NCBI GenBank assembly: GCA_013397795.1
Contig: VZTJ01004779.1
Location: 1,193,386-1,257,385, forward strand
Origin: Orthonyx spaldingii
Taxonomy: Eukaryota > Chordata > Aves > Passeriformes > Orthonychidae
DNA length: 64,000 nucleotides
Direction: 5' to 3'
Below the pieces are notes generated by a model. The model searched no databases. It saw only the letters and a list, made by a program, of their open reading frames with translations, and had not been told where the DNA came from. Positions 63,311 to 64,000 of this stretch are shown here, one piece after another (position 1 is the first letter of the stretch; every line of letters starts with the position of its first letter). Position numbers and translations under genes: made by a program.

Positions 63311-64000
63311 CACAAATATTTAAAAGAGACTTCATACTCATTATTTTTCAGTTCTACTCGCAGGAATATAAATTTGTGCAACAACAAATCAGAAATAAGT
63401 TGTAGAATGCATAAAAATGATGATAAAAGAAATAATTAAAAGACCAAAAATAGATTATATAAAGAGCACTACTGCAGAACCACAACTGTCTCCTATTTTA
63501 AAATCATGTTTTGTGTGCTTTTAATTAGTTCCAATTAATCTACAATAAATTGGAACAACATCAGTAATCAGCTATGCATTTTAAAATTCAATGTTTTTTT
63601 ACTAATAGCTTGCTCTTCATTCATATGTTTTCTCCTTCCTACATCTCTTGGTTCACTGACATTTCAGGAAAACTGTATCAAAAGAGTTCCAGTGAAAAGT
63701 AACTTGAATTTGAGTTGACTGTAAATCATTTAAAACTCATACATTTAAATGCATGGGAACCAAATCTTTTGCAGTAATCTACTTTATGTTAATTAAGTTC
63801 TCCTTTAAATTACTATAATGTTTATAATCAAAGCTCACAATTTTCAAAATTGAATGGTCCATATGTGCTGCCTCGGCTAAACAATTATGCTGGGTATACT
63901 TCTATCTAGACAGCGATGAGATTATATAGTGCTTCAGACTCTTAAAGGATCTTTCTCTACACAGCTAAGTACAATATTAAGATCTTCTTAATGTCCATGT

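Larger units (their letters stand above)
49827..64000 (-). other. DMD: DMD intron 2 (incomplete, runs off the window)
   Basis: At least 14.2 kb upstream of exon 3 in gene orientation. I looked for exon 2 (the DVQKKTFTKW segment) on the minus strand and did not find it. Contains an ERV remnant, a CR1 tail, an LTR part, microsatellites and a coding-like ORF, listed separately. 49827-52100, 52303-53930, 54796-60899 and 63311-64000 are otherwise AT-rich unique sequence without a supportable gene. Confidence 0.85.

Noticed and set aside
1..64000. CRISPR array, tRNA, rRNA or bacterial-type defence system
   Set aside because: No regularly spaced repeats, no cloverleaf with A and B boxes noticed, no operon-like coding density. 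The DNA is vertebrate intron.

Overview
The window is eukaryotic nuclear DNA: AT-rich, mostly non-coding, with CR1 LINE fragments and TG...CA-bounded retroviral LTRs of the kind found in bird genomes. A bird is clear from the CR1 copies. A passerine or other neoavian bird is my inference from the LTR families, several of which I recognise from memory as common in songbirds.

The one gene I can support is dystrophin (DMD), on the minus strand. Five exons corresponding to human exons 7, 6, 5, 4 and 3 lie in that order along the plus strand (29248-29363, 37764-37936, 45713-45805, 48721-48798, 49734-49826). Together they encode most of the N-terminal actin-binding domain: most of CH1 (exons 3-5), the CH1-CH2 join and much of CH2 (exons 6-7). 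Each is flanked by consensus AG/GT sites and the reading frame runs across all the junctions. Exons 3-6 match the human lengths exactly (93, 78, 93 and 173 nt, from memory). Exon 7 is 116 nt, one codon shorter than the mammalian 119. I found no exon 8 in 1-29247 and no exon 2 in 49827-64000, so both ends of the window appear to be intron.

Everything else is intron. Intron 7 (1-29247, incomplete) holds a complete 1450-bp solo LTR with 5-bp target duplications (11840-13289), a decayed CR1 reverse-transcriptase fragment (14345-15020) and a short CR1 tail. Intron 6 holds an LTR cut by an assembly gap (30884-31419), another LTR (about 36430-36950), a perfect 39-bp duplication and a CR1 tail. Intron 5 holds a probable LTR (about 43316-43685) and the best-preserved CR1 (44391-44970). 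Introns 4 and 3 are short (2915 and 935 bp) and carry no element I recognise. The intron 2 part holds the 3' end of an endogenous retrovirus with polypurine tract and LTR (54256-54795), a CR1 tail (62540-62814), an LTR 5' part (62872-about 63310) and a short coding-like antisense ORF (52111-52299).

I see no tRNA, rRNA, CRISPR array, bacterial-type operon or other autonomous gene. Most other open frames are short and look like chance. I did not find a new biological system. The most useful leads are the lineage-specific changes in the dystrophin actin-binding domain and the sense-oriented LTR in intron 7 that carries a polyadenylation signal.
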